A stretch of 64,000 nucleotides of DNA from Olavius algarvensis associated proteobacterium Delta 3 (GCA_903231505.1 CAFBRK010000039.1:1-64000), one strand, 5' to 3'; counted from the stretch's first letter, positions 42,418 to 52,098 are shown. The notes: generated from the letters alone by a model not told the origin. Made by a program: numbers and translations.

Positions 42418-43767
42418 TCAGATCCCGAGAAGGGAGGTGGCGATTTCAAAATAGAAAAAGACACTAATGATATCGATGGCCGTGGTTACAAACGGACCCG
42501 TTGCTATCGCCGGATCGATATTGGCGCGGGCGAACAGCATGGGAACCAGTGAACCCACCAGGGCGGCGACGGTCATGGAACTCAGGACGGCGAGGGCGAC
42601 CGATAACGCCACGGTCAGGCGGCCATAGCTGAATTGGGCCACCGAACCGACGAGCAGTCCATAAAGGATCCCCAAAATAAGACCGGTCGTAAACTCCCTG
42701 AGAACCACGGTTCGAAAATCCTGGACGAGGATTCGGCCGGTGGCCAGCCCGCGAACGATGATCGTCGACGACTGGGTGCCGATGTTGCCGCCCATTCCCA
42801 TGATCACCGGTATGAACGCCGCCAGATAGGCCACCTTCATGAGACTGTCTTCATAGTGGCCGATAATCAGAAACGCCAGCACACCACCAAGGGCGCTGGC
42901 CAGAAGCCAGGGCATTCTGATCCGGGCACTGCGCAGGATGGATTTACTTTCTACAAAATCTTCTCCGGCACCGGCCATTTTCAGGATGTCCTCGGTGGCC
43001 TCTTCGCGGAAAATGTCAATGACGTCGTCAACCGTGACGATACCGACCAAGCGGTTGGTCTCATCGACCACCGGCACGGCGAGGAAGTCGTACCTGGCGA
43101 CCAGTTTCGCCACCTCCTCCTGATCGACATGGGTCTGAACAGACATCACATCGGTGGCCATGAAATCCTTCAGCCGGGTATCGGGCTTGACGACAACCAG
43201 CTGACGTAGAGAGCTGACACCGACCAATTTGCCGTATTCATCCACGACGTAGAGGTAAAACGGCATCTCCACATCATGATAGTCCGTCTGCAGCAACGCG
43301 ATTGCTTCGGCAGCAGTCATATTCTCGCCCAGAGCAATAAAATCCGGGACCATGATGCCACCGGCAGTATCATCATCGTATCCGAGAAGGTCTTCGACTT
43401 CTTCAGACCCCTCCTTTTTCATCTGTTCCAGGATCGCGTCCGCTTTTTCCTCGGGAAGCCGCCCGATCAGGTCGGCAGCGTCGTCTTTTGGCATGCTTTC
43501 GAGAATCTCGACGATGTCTTCGACCGCCATGGCCTGTGTCAACGCCCGCAGCGTATCCTCATCAAGATCTTCCAGGATGACCCCTTTTTTTTCCATCTCC
43601 TCGATGACGGCGAAGAGTTTTCGCTGCTCGTTGAACGTGAGGATCCGGAACATCGCCGCCAGATCCGCCGCATGGGTCTTGTTGACGATTTTGCGAAGAT
43701 GACGGATAGCGCCCCGCCTTAGCAGCCGCTTGATGCTTTCATTCAGTATGTTTCGATCCTGATGCAT
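42418..43767 (-). CDS. mgtE: Magnesium transporter MgtE
   Basis: Mg2+ channel with a cytosolic gating domain. 449 aa, normal. The N-terminal helical MgtE_N domain (about 20-130; VEILESMPKDDAADLIGRLP) precedes two CBS domains (about 135-255; MVPDFIALGENM and DVMSVQTHVDQ). Five membrane helices follow, with the pore region AFIPVIMGMGGNIGTQSSTI and a C-terminal TAIDIISVFFYFEIATSLL. It heads the minus-strand run into recO. No magnesium riboswitch sequence was recognised in the leader. Confidence 0.96.
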   Translation of the reverse strand: MHQDRNILNESIKRLLRRGAIRHLRKIVNKTHAADLAAMFRILTFNEQRKLFAVIEEMEKKGVILEDLDEDTLRALTQAMAVEDIVEILESMPKDDAADLIGRLPEEKADAILEQMKKEGSEEVEDLLGYDDDTAGGIMVPDFIALGENMTAAEAIALLQTDYHDVEMPFYLYVVDEYGKLVGVSSLRQLVVVKPDTRLKDFMATDVMSVQTHVDQEEVAKLVARYDFLAVPVVDETNRLVGIVTVDDVIDIFREEATEDILKMAGAGEDFVESKSILRSARIRMPWLLASALGGVLAFLIIGHYEDSLMKVAYLAAFIPVIMGMGGNIGTQSSTIIVRGLATGRILVQDFRTVVLREFTTGLILGILYGLLVGSVAQFSYGRLTVALSVALAVLSSMTVAALVGSLVPMLFARANIDPAIATGPFVTTAIDIISVFFYFEIATSLLGI

Positions 43768-44134
43768 CGTGTATTCTCTATCAAACAGGAGGTGACCGGT
43801 CTGTTCAGAGCATGCTCCAAGACAGTGTCCCGGAGAAGATTGCTGAGTGTCCGTTTCTCGGATAGAAAGGTCCGCCGGTTCCGGTTGGCTGGAGAGGAGT
43901 CCTGCCGAAAAAATCTCATGAAATTTTCGGCTCGACCCGGTTATTTCAACATCCGGAGGTATTCATAAGGCACCTCGAGGTGGGCTGCGACTGTCATAAC
44001 CTGAGCTTAGCCGAAGGGAGCTCAGCCGAAGTCAAGCTGTAGTAAAGCTACCGCGAACCTCGAATAACGCGGGTCTTGAGATCCCGCCCGACAGGCGGGG
44101 CCATGGAATCCTCCGGGTGTTCAAATACCCGGGT
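43768..44134. other. 367-nt gap between the RodZ-like gene and mgtE
   Basis: Contains a CTCGAGGT palindrome near 43976, the CCTGAGCTTAGCCGAAGGGAG repeat (44000-44021) shared with recO, a second AGCTCAGCCGAAG half copy, and a GCCCG/CGGGGC hairpin near 44090. A 68-codon frame at 43762-43968 has no family resemblance. Confidence 0.5.
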
Positions 44135-44965
44135 TCAGGGCAGTTCGATTGTCCTCACCTGTCCGCTCTTCCCCCGGAGCGAAACGGGCTCTCCGTTCAA
44201 ATCCATTTCCACGCCACCGGCATTTCCGATAAGCAGGCTGTATCCCTGGACGGCCCTCAAAGCGAGCCTGTCTCCGGGGCCCAGAATATATTCCGACGGC
44301 GCATTGTCATCGACAATGACCTTAAGCCACGTTTCCTCATTGGCTCGGATATTCAACAAATAGGGTTGTGACGCCTCCGCCGGCTCTGGAACAGGGGCCG
44401 CCATTGCTTCAGCCAGCGGCGGTGTGACCGCTTCCGATGGACCCGGAGCCGGTGAGGGTTCGACCGGCGATTGCATCGATTCGGGCTCGGAGGCCTGAGT
44501 ATCGGACGCTGGTGTACTCTCACCGATGGCAGTTTCCGCCGTCTGCGTTTCCGGAGCAGCGGGTTTCTTCATGGAAGGGTCCCGGAATAAGGACATCGCA
44601 AAAATCGAAAGGGCCATCAGTCCGACAATGAGACCCATGGACATCAGCAGATGGGGCCAAAACCGCTTGGAATAGAGGTTCAGGTCGGCTTCAGAACGCG
44701 CGCTGCGCTGATGAACCCCCAGGCTCCCCGCATAAGACTGGACTGCACGATCTCCATCTGCACCGACGACCTTGGCGTAAGCGCGGATAAATCCCTTGAC
44801 AAAGACTTCGGCCGGGAGACCGGCGATATCCTCGCTCTCTATCTGCTGCAGCGTATCAACTCCGATTTGGGTTTCCCAGGACACCTGTTCCAGGCTGATC
44901 CCTTTTTCACTCCGTACGGATCTCAGATATCGCCCGAAGGATTTCGGATGGTCATTTTCACCCAT
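44135..44965 (-). CDS. RodZ-like helix-turn-helix membrane protein
   Basis: 276 aa. N-terminal HTH_25-type domain (FGRYLRSVRSEKGISLEQVS ... AEVFVKGFIRAYAKVVGAD, about 10-80). Then a basic linker, one membrane helix (about 104-127), a Pro/Ala/Glu/Thr-rich periplasmic linker (about 130-195), and a C-terminal DUF4115 domain (NEETWLKVIVDDNAPSEYIL, then LIGNAGGVEMDLNGEPV). This is the order of RodZ, which couples MreB to the cell wall. No gap problem: it lies 65 nt downstream of the SurA-like gene on the same strand. Confidence 0.87.
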   Translation of the reverse strand: MGENDHPKSFGRYLRSVRSEKGISLEQVSWETQIGVDTLQQIESEDIAGLPAEVFVKGFIRAYAKVVGADGDRAVQSYAGSLGVHQRSARSEADLNLYSKRFWPHLLMSMGLIVGLMALSIFAMSLFRDPSMKKPAAPETQTAETAIGESTPASDTQASEPESMQSPVEPSPAPGPSEAVTPPLAEAMAAPVPEPAEASQPYLLNIRANEETWLKVIVDDNAPSEYILGPGDRLALRAVQGYSLLIGNAGGVEMDLNGEPVSLRGKSGQVRTIELP

Positions 44966-45030
44966 GATCAGTAATCCTCAATCGCGTTACAGCACTACTA
45001 TTTCATGAATTTTCTTCATTCATGTCCGGG

Positions 45031-46038
45031 TTAACGCACTATTTTGATATGAGACCGTTTTCGCAGATCCTCAATCCAGGCGCTGAACTTGCTGTTCAAT
45101 TGCTCTTCGTAGAGTTTCTGTTCAATTTGCTTCGACACCGATTCCAGGGAGCGCGACTTATCGGTCAGGATCCGTTCCACGTAGAAAATCTGGTAGCCTT
45201 GATCCGTATCGAGAATCGGCGTAAAGCCGCCGGCCTGGGTGTTTTCTATAGCTTCCCGGAGTGTTGGCGCCATGTCTTCCAGTCTGAAGAGTCCGAGATC
45301 GCCCCCATCGGCCGCCAGGGAGGATTCCGAATAGCGTCGGGCCATTTCCGAAAAGTCCGCTCCGCCTTTTAGCTGAGCGTAGATACTCTCCATTTTCTCT
45401 CTTACCACACGCTTTTCATTTTCATTCGCGTAGGAAGACACTCGAAGGATAATGTTTCGAAGTTGGTATTGTTTCAGGCCGCCATATATCTCCGGGTGTT
45501 TTTCGTAATACTTTTTGATACCCTCTTCTGTAATAACGACCCTGGACTTGACTTCGTAATCCACCAGCCGGGTACGGAGCAGCTGATTTTTCATTTGAAG
45601 CCGAAATTCTTCCATCGTCAGATTATCAAGGGCAAGTCCCTTGCGTAAATCCTCATCGGTTATGGACCGCCGCTCCTTGAGGCGCTCAATGGCGATATTG
45701 ATCTCCTCTTCGCTGACGGTCAGACCATATTTCTTCACCTGTTGATCGGTCAGTTTCTGCTCGATCATCTGTTTGATGAAATCTTCTCGAATCTGGAATA
45801 TCATCCGCGCCTGCTGTTCTTCCGGATATCCCATTGCCCGCACTTTTTCCTCGTAGGGATTCAAAAGGCTCTGTATATCGGACAGAAGAATGATGTCGTC
45901 GTTGACGACCACGACGATCCGGTCGACCACTTCCGCCGATTGGCCCGGAACCGTGCAAAGCAACCCGGTCACTAGCCAAAAGCACAGGAATGTCGCACAT
46001 CGCAATCGTGGGAAACGCCCCTGCAACCGTTTTCTCAC
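45031..46038 (-). CDS. SurA-like periplasmic peptidyl-prolyl isomerase/chaperone
   Basis: About 335 aa when started at the GTG at 46038, which puts a normal signal peptide (CATFLCFWLVTGLLCTVPG) at the N-terminus. The frame stays open upstream but would overlap the previous gene by 86 nt. SurA N-terminal domain with VVDRIVVVVNDDIILLSDIQ and QMIEQKLTDQQVKKYGLTVS. The parvulin-type domain reads YQLRNIILRVSS ... GGADFSEMARRYSESSLAAD and DGGDLGLFRLEDM. It helps outer-membrane proteins fold. It follows the SurA-like lipoprotein and mfd on the same strand. The start codon is uncertain. Confidence 0.87.
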   Translation of the reverse strand: MRKRLQGRFPRLRCATFLCFWLVTGLLCTVPGQSAEVVDRIVVVVNDDIILLSDIQSLLNPYEEKVRAMGYPEEQQARMIFQIREDFIKQMIEQKLTDQQVKKYGLTVSEEEINIAIERLKERRSITDEDLRKGLALDNLTMEEFRLQMKNQLLRTRLVDYEVKSRVVITEEGIKKYYEKHPEIYGGLKQYQLRNIILRVSSYANENEKRVVREKMESIYAQLKGGADFSEMARRYSESSLAADGGDLGLFRLEDMAPTLREAIENTQAGGFTPILDTDQGYQIFYVERILTDKSRSLESVSKQIEQKLYEEQLNSKFSAWIEDLRKRSHIKIVR

Positions 46039-46069
46039 CTGATGTCGCCCAGGTGGTTCAGCATCGAGA

Positions 46070-46750
46070 CTATCCGGAACCGATAATGCGCTGCCATTCC
46101 TTGGCATTGATTTCAACGGGATATGTTGCATGAAGCTTATGGACGTACTCTTCATAAGCCTCCTCAGCTTTCTGTCTTCTTAAATTTCGTATAATTGCCT
46201 CATCCACGGCTGTCACCGGTCCTTCCGGCTTTGTGTCTTCCAATTCTTTCCGGTGATCGCGGTAGTATGCTTCGATCTCTTCGGTGGTGACGGCAATATT
46301 ACTCACCAGGTCGCGAGCAACGACCTTTTCGATCATCAACCGTGTTTTTAGCCCCTCTTCCCACGCCGGGTAGGAAACCGCCTGTTCCAGCAAGGTTTCT
46401 TCAAACGTGCCGTCGGGAAAATCCTTTTTGACTTCTTCAAGGGCCCGGCTCAGATCGGCAGGGCTTACGGAGATGTTCAGGTCCTTGGCCCGCTCTTCGA
46501 AGACTGCCAGTTCGACAAGTTCCCGGAGAACGCGCTTCTGGAGCGCTCTGACCACGTCCAGGTTCTGCAGGGCGCTATGGGAATAAGCCGCCTTCGCCAG
46601 TTCGACCGCCCGCTGGAACTCCGTGACGGTAACCACATTGTCCCGTACCCGAATCAGGTAGTCATCACGGGAGGCCGACTCCGTGTTGCCGCATGCCAAT
46701 ATCATCGCAGACATCATCAGCGCGGACAGGGCCGAGAATACCCGTCCCAT
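46070..46750 (-). CDS. SurA-N-like lipoprotein without a rotamase domain
   Basis: 226 aa from the ATG at 46750. The N-terminus MGRVFSALSALMMSAMILAC ends in a lipobox cysteine, so the mature protein should be a lipoprotein. The body is a SurA N-terminal-like helical domain (VRDNVVTVTEFQRAVELAKA, VLRELVELAVFEERAKDLNI, VSPADLSRALEEVKKDFPDG). A parvulin domain is absent and the C-terminus is a short helical region. It is probably a chaperone-like partner of the SurA homolog directly downstream. Upstream is mfd. Confidence 0.8.
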   Translation of the reverse strand: MGRVFSALSALMMSAMILACGNTESASRDDYLIRVRDNVVTVTEFQRAVELAKAAYSHSALQNLDVVRALQKRVLRELVELAVFEERAKDLNISVSPADLSRALEEVKKDFPDGTFEETLLEQAVSYPAWEEGLKTRLMIEKVVARDLVSNIAVTTEEIEAYYRDHRKELEDTKPEGPVTAVDEAIIRNLRRQKAEEAYEEYVHKLHATYPVEINAKEWQRIIGSG

Positions 46751-46854
46751 ATTCCCGATACAGATCCACACAAGTCGTCCCCGCCTCCCCGATGCATTTG
46801 TTCCCGTTACAGTCACTTCTAACCGAAAGAGTAATAATTTCTACATGTTAAATT

Positions 46855-49800
46855 TTAGAAACTAACATGTTGATCGATTAGTTTCAAGATATTTTTAACC
46901 TGGGCGATCGGTCCGCCGGCTTCCGGACGGCTCAGTCGAATCTTCATAACGGCATCGGGTGTCAACCGAAATCGATCCGAGAATTCCCGCACCAGATCGA
47001 CGAGTCTCGACGGCTGCGCCACATGGGCCTCGGAAAAATGCAGATGAACCTGCGACCCGTTGAGATCCAGCCGCTTAACCCCACAGCGTCTCGCAAAAAT
47101 CTTGAGCAGCATCTTCATCAGCAAATTTTCCGCCTCCTGGGGGGGTGGACCGAACCGGTCAAGCAGTTCCTCTTTAAAATCGGTTAGTTCCCGGGGCTTT
47201 CCCAGGCGGGACAGACGCCGGTAGGCTGTCAGCCGCTGATCGATATCGCTGATGTACGCCTCCGGGATATAGGCGGCTATCGACAGACGGATCTCGGGAT
47301 CCAGGGGCTCCTCCACGGGCTCGCCTTTCATTTTTCCGATCGCGTCCTCCATGAGCCGAAGAAACATGTCATACCCGACTGCAGAAATATGGCCCGATTG
47401 CGAGGCGCCCAGAATCGTACCGCCACCCCGAATTCTCAGATCGTTCATGGCGATTTGAAAACCGGAGCCCAGATCGCTGTGCTCCATGAGCACCTTCAGT
47501 CGCTTGAGTGCATCCCGGCCCAACGTGCTCTCCGGAGGGATAAAGAGGTATGCGTAAGCTTGCTCTTCGGATCGCCCCACCCGCCCCCTGAGCTGATACA
47601 TTTGGGCCAGCCCAAACCGGTCCGCACGATTTACCAGGATGGTATTGGCAGACGGGATATCGAGTCCGGATTCCACGATGGTGGTACATACCAGCATATC
47701 GATTTCTTTGTTGACGAACCGGAGCATGACCCCCTCGAGAGCCTCCTCACTCAGGCGGCCGTGTGCGACGTCAAGACGCACCCGAGGTACGAGATGTTGC
47801 AGTTTTGCAGCAATGCGATCGATGCTGGCAATGGTGTTATGGATGAAAAATATTTGTCCTTTCCGGGCGAGTTCCTTGTGTACGGCCTCCTGAATCACCG
47901 TTTCATTGAATTCCGACAGGTAGGTAATGATCGGTTGTCGATCTTCGGGTGGCGTACCGATAATACTGATGTCCCGAACACCCATCAGGGACAGGTGCAA
48001 CGTCCTTGGAACCGGCGTGGCCGTCATCGCCAACACATCAACGGTGCTGCGAAGCGCTTTCAGTCTCTCCTTGTGCTTGACGCCAAAGCGTTGCTCTTCG
48101 TCCAGAATCAAGAGACCGAGATCGTGGAATCCGACATCCCGTTGCAACAGCCGGTGGGTGCCGATGACGATATCGATTTTCCCGCCTTTGACTTCTTCGA
48201 TAATCTGTCGCTGCTCTTTCAAAGACCGGAAGCGGCTCAGGCAAGCGATCGTCACCGGATAGCGCGAAAAACGTCGCGTGAAGGTTTCATAATGCTGTTC
48301 CGCAAGCACCGTTGTGGGAACCAATACGGCCACCTGCTTTCCGTTGAACGCGGCGACAAAGGAAGCCCTCAAGGCAACTTCGGTTTTGCCATAGCCGACA
48401 TCTCCGCAAATGAGACGGTCCATGGGGGTGGGAGCCATCATATCCTGGACTACATCTTCGAAAGCGCGTCGCTGATCGGGGGTCTCCTCGTAGGGGAATC
48501 CGGCCTCGAAATCCTGGAGCAAATTGTCTGCCGCGGAAAAGACAAAACCCTTCTGAACCTTTCGGACGGCATAGATTTTCAGCAGCCTGCCGGCAATTTT
48601 CTCCGCGGATCGCTTCACCCGATCTTTTGTCCTGTCCCAAGCACGACCGCCCATTTTATCCAGGTGCGGAACCACACCCTCGACCCCCATGTATTTGCGG
48701 ATCATCGCCATGCGGTCCACCGGGAGATACAGCTTGTCGTCGTCTTTGTAGAGGATGAGCAGAAAGTCGTTGCCAATGCCGTTTACCTGCAGTTTGACGA
48801 GGCCCTCATAGCGGCCGATACCGTGTTCCTCATGGACGACAAGATCCCCGGACGATAAGTCCTCGAAAGCCACCAGGTCCGCCCGGGGCGATCTCCGTCG
48901 GACAAATCGCCGACGCGGCTTGGCACCAAAGATATCATTTCCCGTCGCGATGGCCAGGGACTCCTCAGCCCAAACGAAACCGGAGGTCAGCCGGCCTTGA
49001 CAGATGAAACAGAGGCCCCGGGTTGCCCGTTGATCCGGGAAGACCTCGAGAACTTCAGGATGCAGCTGGTAAGGCGCCAGAAGGGATACGAGACGATCTG
49101 CCTGGCTCGGTGATCCGCACACCAGCAATACTGTATGTGCCGCTTCCTGCTGCCGCTGAATCCACTCGACCAGGGGACGCAGCATGTCTTCGCCGGCCCC
49201 CTGGCGCTGCAGGGCATCCCTGAGATCGGCATTATCGGAAACGGAGACAGGAACGGGTCTAGGGGCTGCCGCCCCGCCCGGGTCGTCATCGACGGGGAGC
49301 ATCTTGAGGCGGACATTCCGGCGCGTGGCCAACGTCGCCTGAAGCCCCTGCCAATCCATATATATAAACTCCGGGGGAACGCAGAGCCTATCTTCATCCA
49401 GCGCGCTTCGATAGCTGCCGGCGATTTGATCGGACACCTCCACGGCGGCCCTCTCCAGTGCCGCCGGTTCCACCTGTACGTTGAGGACGTCCGCCGGCAA
49501 ATAAGAAAACAGCGTGTCGAACTGCGGATAGATCAATGGAAGGAGGCTTTCAGCCCCGGGGAACGCCCGTTCATGCTTAACCTGGTCCACGATTTCACGG
49601 ATACGGGTTACCGGCAGGTTTTGCTCCGACGCGCGACCCCGTATGCGGGCAACCAGCGGGTTCACATCTTTTTCACGGATGATCGCCTCTCTGGCCGGCA
49701 GGATAATGGCTTCATCCAATGACGCGCGGGACCGCTGGCTGGCGGCGGAAAAGAATCGGATTGAATCCACACGGTCACCAAACTGCTCGATACGGACCGG

Positions 49801-50367
49801 ATCCGGGTACCCCGGACTGTAGATATCGAGGACACCGCCCCGGAGACAAAACTCGCCGGGTTCTTCCACGATGGTAACCGGTTCGTACCCTCCGGAGTGC
49901 AGGTGTGCGACCAGACGATTCCGGTCGATATCCTCCCCGGCCATAACCAGTTCCGCAAAGGCGGATAGCTCCGATCGGGGCACAACCTTTTGCATCGCCG
50001 CCGACACCGTGGTCACCAGAATCGCCGGGTTGGAATTGTCGATCAGCGAATATAATGTCTCTATCCGCCGGGCAGCCGTTTCACTGTGGTAGGAGAGAAG
50101 TTTGAACGGAAGGATATTGTAGGGGGGAAAATAGAGAATGCGGAGCTCTCCGGTTCCGGCAAAGAACTGCAGGTCGCTGATGAACCCCTGAGCCTCTTCC
50201 GCGGAGGCCGTCAACACCGTGAGGGTCCTCTGGGAACTCCGGTAAAGTCGGAATACGAGATAGGCCCGTTCCGCACCGGAAATACCGGTAATATCAAGCG
50301 CCATCGATGGTGAATGAAGGGCTCCGGTAAGGATATCGGCAATAGATTTTTCTTGATTTCGATCCAT
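46855..50367 (-). CDS. mfd: Transcription-repair coupling factor
   Basis: Removes RNA polymerase stalled at DNA lesions and recruits UvrA. 1170 aa, normal. Order: UvrB-like domains (about 20-330; FFAGTGELRILYFPPYNILP), RNA-polymerase-interacting domain (DLVVHEEHGIGRYEGLVKLQ, about 510-530), superfamily-2 helicase with Walker A ICGDVGYGKTEVALRA, motif II DEEQRFGVKHKE, MTATPVPRTLH and ESGLDIPSANTI. The C-terminal TRG/D7 region follows. It heads the mfd - lipoprotein - SurA-like - RodZ-like minus-strand cluster. tRNA-Thr is divergent upstream. Confidence 0.97.
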   Translation of the reverse strand: MDRNQEKSIADILTGALHSPSMALDITGISGAERAYLVFRLYRSSQRTLTVLTASAEEAQGFISDLQFFAGTGELRILYFPPYNILPFKLLSYHSETAARRIETLYSLIDNSNPAILVTTVSAAMQKVVPRSELSAFAELVMAGEDIDRNRLVAHLHSGGYEPVTIVEEPGEFCLRGGVLDIYSPGYPDPVRIEQFGDRVDSIRFFSAASQRSRASLDEAIILPAREAIIREKDVNPLVARIRGRASEQNLPVTRIREIVDQVKHERAFPGAESLLPLIYPQFDTLFSYLPADVLNVQVEPAALERAAVEVSDQIAGSYRSALDEDRLCVPPEFIYMDWQGLQATLATRRNVRLKMLPVDDDPGGAAAPRPVPVSVSDNADLRDALQRQGAGEDMLRPLVEWIQRQQEAAHTVLLVCGSPSQADRLVSLLAPYQLHPEVLEVFPDQRATRGLCFICQGRLTSGFVWAEESLAIATGNDIFGAKPRRRFVRRRSPRADLVAFEDLSSGDLVVHEEHGIGRYEGLVKLQVNGIGNDFLLILYKDDDKLYLPVDRMAMIRKYMGVEGVVPHLDKMGGRAWDRTKDRVKRSAEKIAGRLLKIYAVRKVQKGFVFSAADNLLQDFEAGFPYEETPDQRRAFEDVVQDMMAPTPMDRLICGDVGYGKTEVALRASFVAAFNGKQVAVLVPTTVLAEQHYETFTRRFSRYPVTIACLSRFRSLKEQRQIIEEVKGGKIDIVIGTHRLLQRDVGFHDLGLLILDEEQRFGVKHKERLKALRSTVDVLAMTATPVPRTLHLSLMGVRDISIIGTPPEDRQPIITYLSEFNETVIQEAVHKELARKGQIFFIHNTIASIDRIAAKLQHLVPRVRLDVAHGRLSEEALEGVMLRFVNKEIDMLVCTTIVESGLDIPSANTILVNRADRFGLAQMYQLRGRVGRSEEQAYAYLFIPPESTLGRDALKRLKVLMEHSDLGSGFQIAMNDLRIRGGGTILGASQSGHISAVGYDMFLRLMEDAIGKMKGEPVEEPLDPEIRLSIAAYIPEAYISDIDQRLTAYRRLSRLGKPRELTDFKEELLDRFGPPPQEAENLLMKMLLKIFARRCGVKRLDLNGSQVHLHFSEAHVAQPSRLVDLVREFSDRFRLTPDAVMKIRLSRPEAGGPIAQVKNILKLIDQHVSF

Positions 50368-50381
50368 AAAAACAGTAGCTA
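50353..50381 (+). promoter_or_regulatory. Candidate promoter of tRNA-Thr
   Basis: TTGATT (50353-50358), 17-nt spacer, TAGCTA (50376-50381), 30 nt before the tRNA. It overlaps the mfd start on the other strand. The -10 box is weak. Confidence 0.4.
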
Positions 50382-50411
50382 AATTACCTTTGATAACGTC
50401 CCCGACGCCGT

Positions 50412-50487
50412 GCCGGCGTAGCTCAGCTGGTAGAGCAGCTGATTCGTAATCAGCAGGTCAGCGGTTCGAGTCCGCTCGCCGGCTCCA
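50412..50487 (+). tRNA. tRNA-Thr (anticodon CGT), CCA encoded
   Basis: Acceptor GCCGGCG pairs with CGCCGGC, the D arm is GCTC/GAGC, the anticodon arm is GCTGA/TCAGC with loop TTCGTAA (anticodon 50445-50447), and the T arm is AGCGG TTCGAGT CCGCT. Discriminator T is followed by encoded CCA (50485-50487). It decodes ACG. Unlike tRNA-Arg it has no duplicated 3' fragment in the window. Confidence 0.96.
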
Positions 50488-50495
50488 TCAAATGC

Positions 50496-50533
50496 AAAGG
50501 TTTTCGATACCGGGTATCGAAAACCTTTTTTGA
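50496..50533 (+). terminator. Terminator after tRNA-Thr
   Basis: AAAGGTTTTCGATA pairs with TATCGAAAACCTTT (14 bp) around CCGGG, with a T run continuing past the stem. It lies 8 nt past the tRNA CCA. Confidence 0.88.
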
Positions 50534-50928
50534 CCATTGGTTTCAGGTACTTCTCCAACTTATGCGGGGAGAAGGGTCGATGGATTCAAGGGGTCGTGGG
50601 GTCACGTGTCTGTTGTCTAATAATTTAATCAGCGCGTTTGGCATTCTTTTGATCTCTGCTATGCGAAGAAGATTGGGTTATCATAATGCAGCGGCCCGGA
50701 AAAAACAATTGTCGCGAGCTTGAATCATCCCTGCGGGACACCCGATACCGTTCGGGAAACCATGTCTGGTCAATTTCAAAAATTGACATCCGCGGTCCAT
50801 GTGCTGTATTTGAAACACGTATCCGAACATGCGCACGACATCGTTACAGCACACGGCTGCACAGAAACAACCACGTGACGCCGTGTCCAGGCGATGCTGC
50901 TGCCCTGAGCCGTCAGTCGAGACAGGCC
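50534..50928. other. 395-nt stretch before the orphan kinase
   Basis: Contains AAGGGTC/AAGGGGTC units (about 50573-50605), a short version of the family at 62151-62193. The kinase frame is open back to 50686 with an ATG there, but the encoded residues are Arg/Cys/His-rich and do not resemble a domain. I therefore leave it uncalled. Confidence 0.45.
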
Positions 50929-51789
50929 ATGACCGCCAAATCCGCTCCCCCGAAAACCAGGCCAATGCCGGTGGAAATTATTTCCGACGCCAAACGTGTC
51001 GATCACCAGAACCGGTACGCACACACCCTTGAAGAGATCGGTATTCTTGCCGGAGGCATCGCCCATGACTTCAATAATCTCCTGTGGACTATTCTCGGCA
51101 ACACCGAACTAGCCGCTGCAGAAATCCCTGCCGGCCATTCCGCCCGTTACAATCTGGAGCAGGTCGAGGACGCCTGCCGACGAGCCCAGGAACTGGTTAT
51201 GCAGATACGTCGATTCAGCCGAGGCGTTGAGCACCAGCGTATACCGGTCCAGTTGAGCGCGATTGTTCAACAATCCATTCGAGACCTTGAGCCGTCAATC
51301 CCGCAACATATCGAAATTCATCAACATATTTCGAGCACCGATGATACGGTGCTGGCCGACGTCACTAAAATGAATCACCTGATGATGCACCTGCTGGCCA
51401 ATGCCGCATACGCCATGAGGCAGACCGGGGGCATACTGGAGGTCAGTATTGTGGATGTCGTCCTGGGAGACGAGGAGGTCTTGCAGCATCGGAACCTGGT
51501 TCCGGGAAAGCACCTCATTTTGACGGTGATGGATACGGGGCCCGGAATTTCACCGGAAATTTCCCATCGCATCTTCGATCCGTGCTTTTCGACAAAACCC
51601 TCCGGGGAGCACAGCGGCATGGGTCTGGCCATCGTCAACTCCATCGTCAATTCCCATGGCGGAACCCTCACCGTGCAGAGCGAAACCGGAAAGGGCACCA
51701 TCTTCCACGTCATTTTACCGGCCATAGACGCCGAACCGACCACATCAAAATCCTCGAGCCCACCGGTGTCGGAACCAAAACAATCTTGA
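50929..51789 (+). CDS. Orphan sensor histidine kinase (cytosolic, no visible sensor domain)
   Basis: 286 aa from the ATG at 50929; the start is uncertain because the frame stays open to 50686 and no strong ribosome-binding site is present. The H box GGIAHDFNNLLWTI has its His at about residue 46, the N box is MNHLMMHLLANAAYAM, G1 is DTGPGISPEIS, and G2 is SGMGLAIVNSIVNSHGG. This is the hybrid-kinase (NtrB-like) HisKA type with HDFNN. No membrane, PAS or GAF domain precedes it, and no receiver follows. No response regulator is adjacent; downstream is a 43-aa acidic protein. Confidence 0.82.
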   Translation: MTAKSAPPKTRPMPVEIISDAKRVDHQNRYAHTLEEIGILAGGIAHDFNNLLWTILGNTELAAAEIPAGHSARYNLEQVEDACRRAQELVMQIRRFSRGVEHQRIPVQLSAIVQQSIRDLEPSIPQHIEIHQHISSTDDTVLADVTKMNHLMMHLLANAAYAMRQTGGILEVSIVDVVLGDEEVLQHRNLVPGKHLILTVMDTGPGISPEISHRIFDPCFSTKPSGEHSGMGLAIVNSIVNSHGGTLTVQSETGKGTIFHVILPAIDAEPTTSKSSSPPVSEPKQS

Positions 51790-51868
51790 CTAAACATTTA
51801 TTTCATTATATTTTAGTTATTTACAGACTATCGTAACATCTTGGAAAACTCGGTTGAGGAGGACATGC

Positions 51869-52000
51869 ATGGACGATCTGGAAGATCAAAACCTCAAGTT
51901 GGAGCTCGATGAAATTATGGTACGGGTCGACGCCATTATGGAAAAGGTCGTCGGCCTGTACCCGGACAGTGCAGAGTCGCCGGGACAACAAGAGGATTAA
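51869..52000 (+). CDS. Small acidic protein (43 aa), hypothetical
   Basis: ATG at 51869 preceded by TTGAGGAGGACATGC, a strong ribosome-binding site. The product MDDLEDQNLKLELDEIMVRV continues with a helix-forming VDAIMEKVVGLYPDS and ends in an acidic tail. It lies 79 nt after the orphan kinase and 98 nt before the IHF-like gene on the same strand. The ribosome-binding site and strongly biased acidic helix support it. Its role is unknown; a kinase-associated or connector peptide is only a guess. Confidence 0.6.
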   Translation: MDDLEDQNLKLELDEIMVRVDAIMEKVVGLYPDSAESPGQQED

Positions 52001-52098
52001 CCCGGGTAAACAATGTTTTCGACAGACCCACCCACACCACTGCTCGGACGAAAGATACAGCCTGTGAAAAGATCCCATGGAATACTCGAGGAGGCAAC

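Noticed and set aside
43768..43970. M-box magnesium riboswitch before mgtE
   Set aside because: None of the conserved M-box core sequence is recognisable on the minus strand.
47389..48858. 489-codon plus-strand frame opposite mfd
   Set aside because: Antisense shadow of the helicase region; no ribosome-binding site or recognisable domain.
50686..50928. N-terminal extension of the orphan kinase
   Set aside because: Arg/Cys/His-rich sequence without domain character; the later ATG at 50929 fits the kinase core better, although this is not certain.
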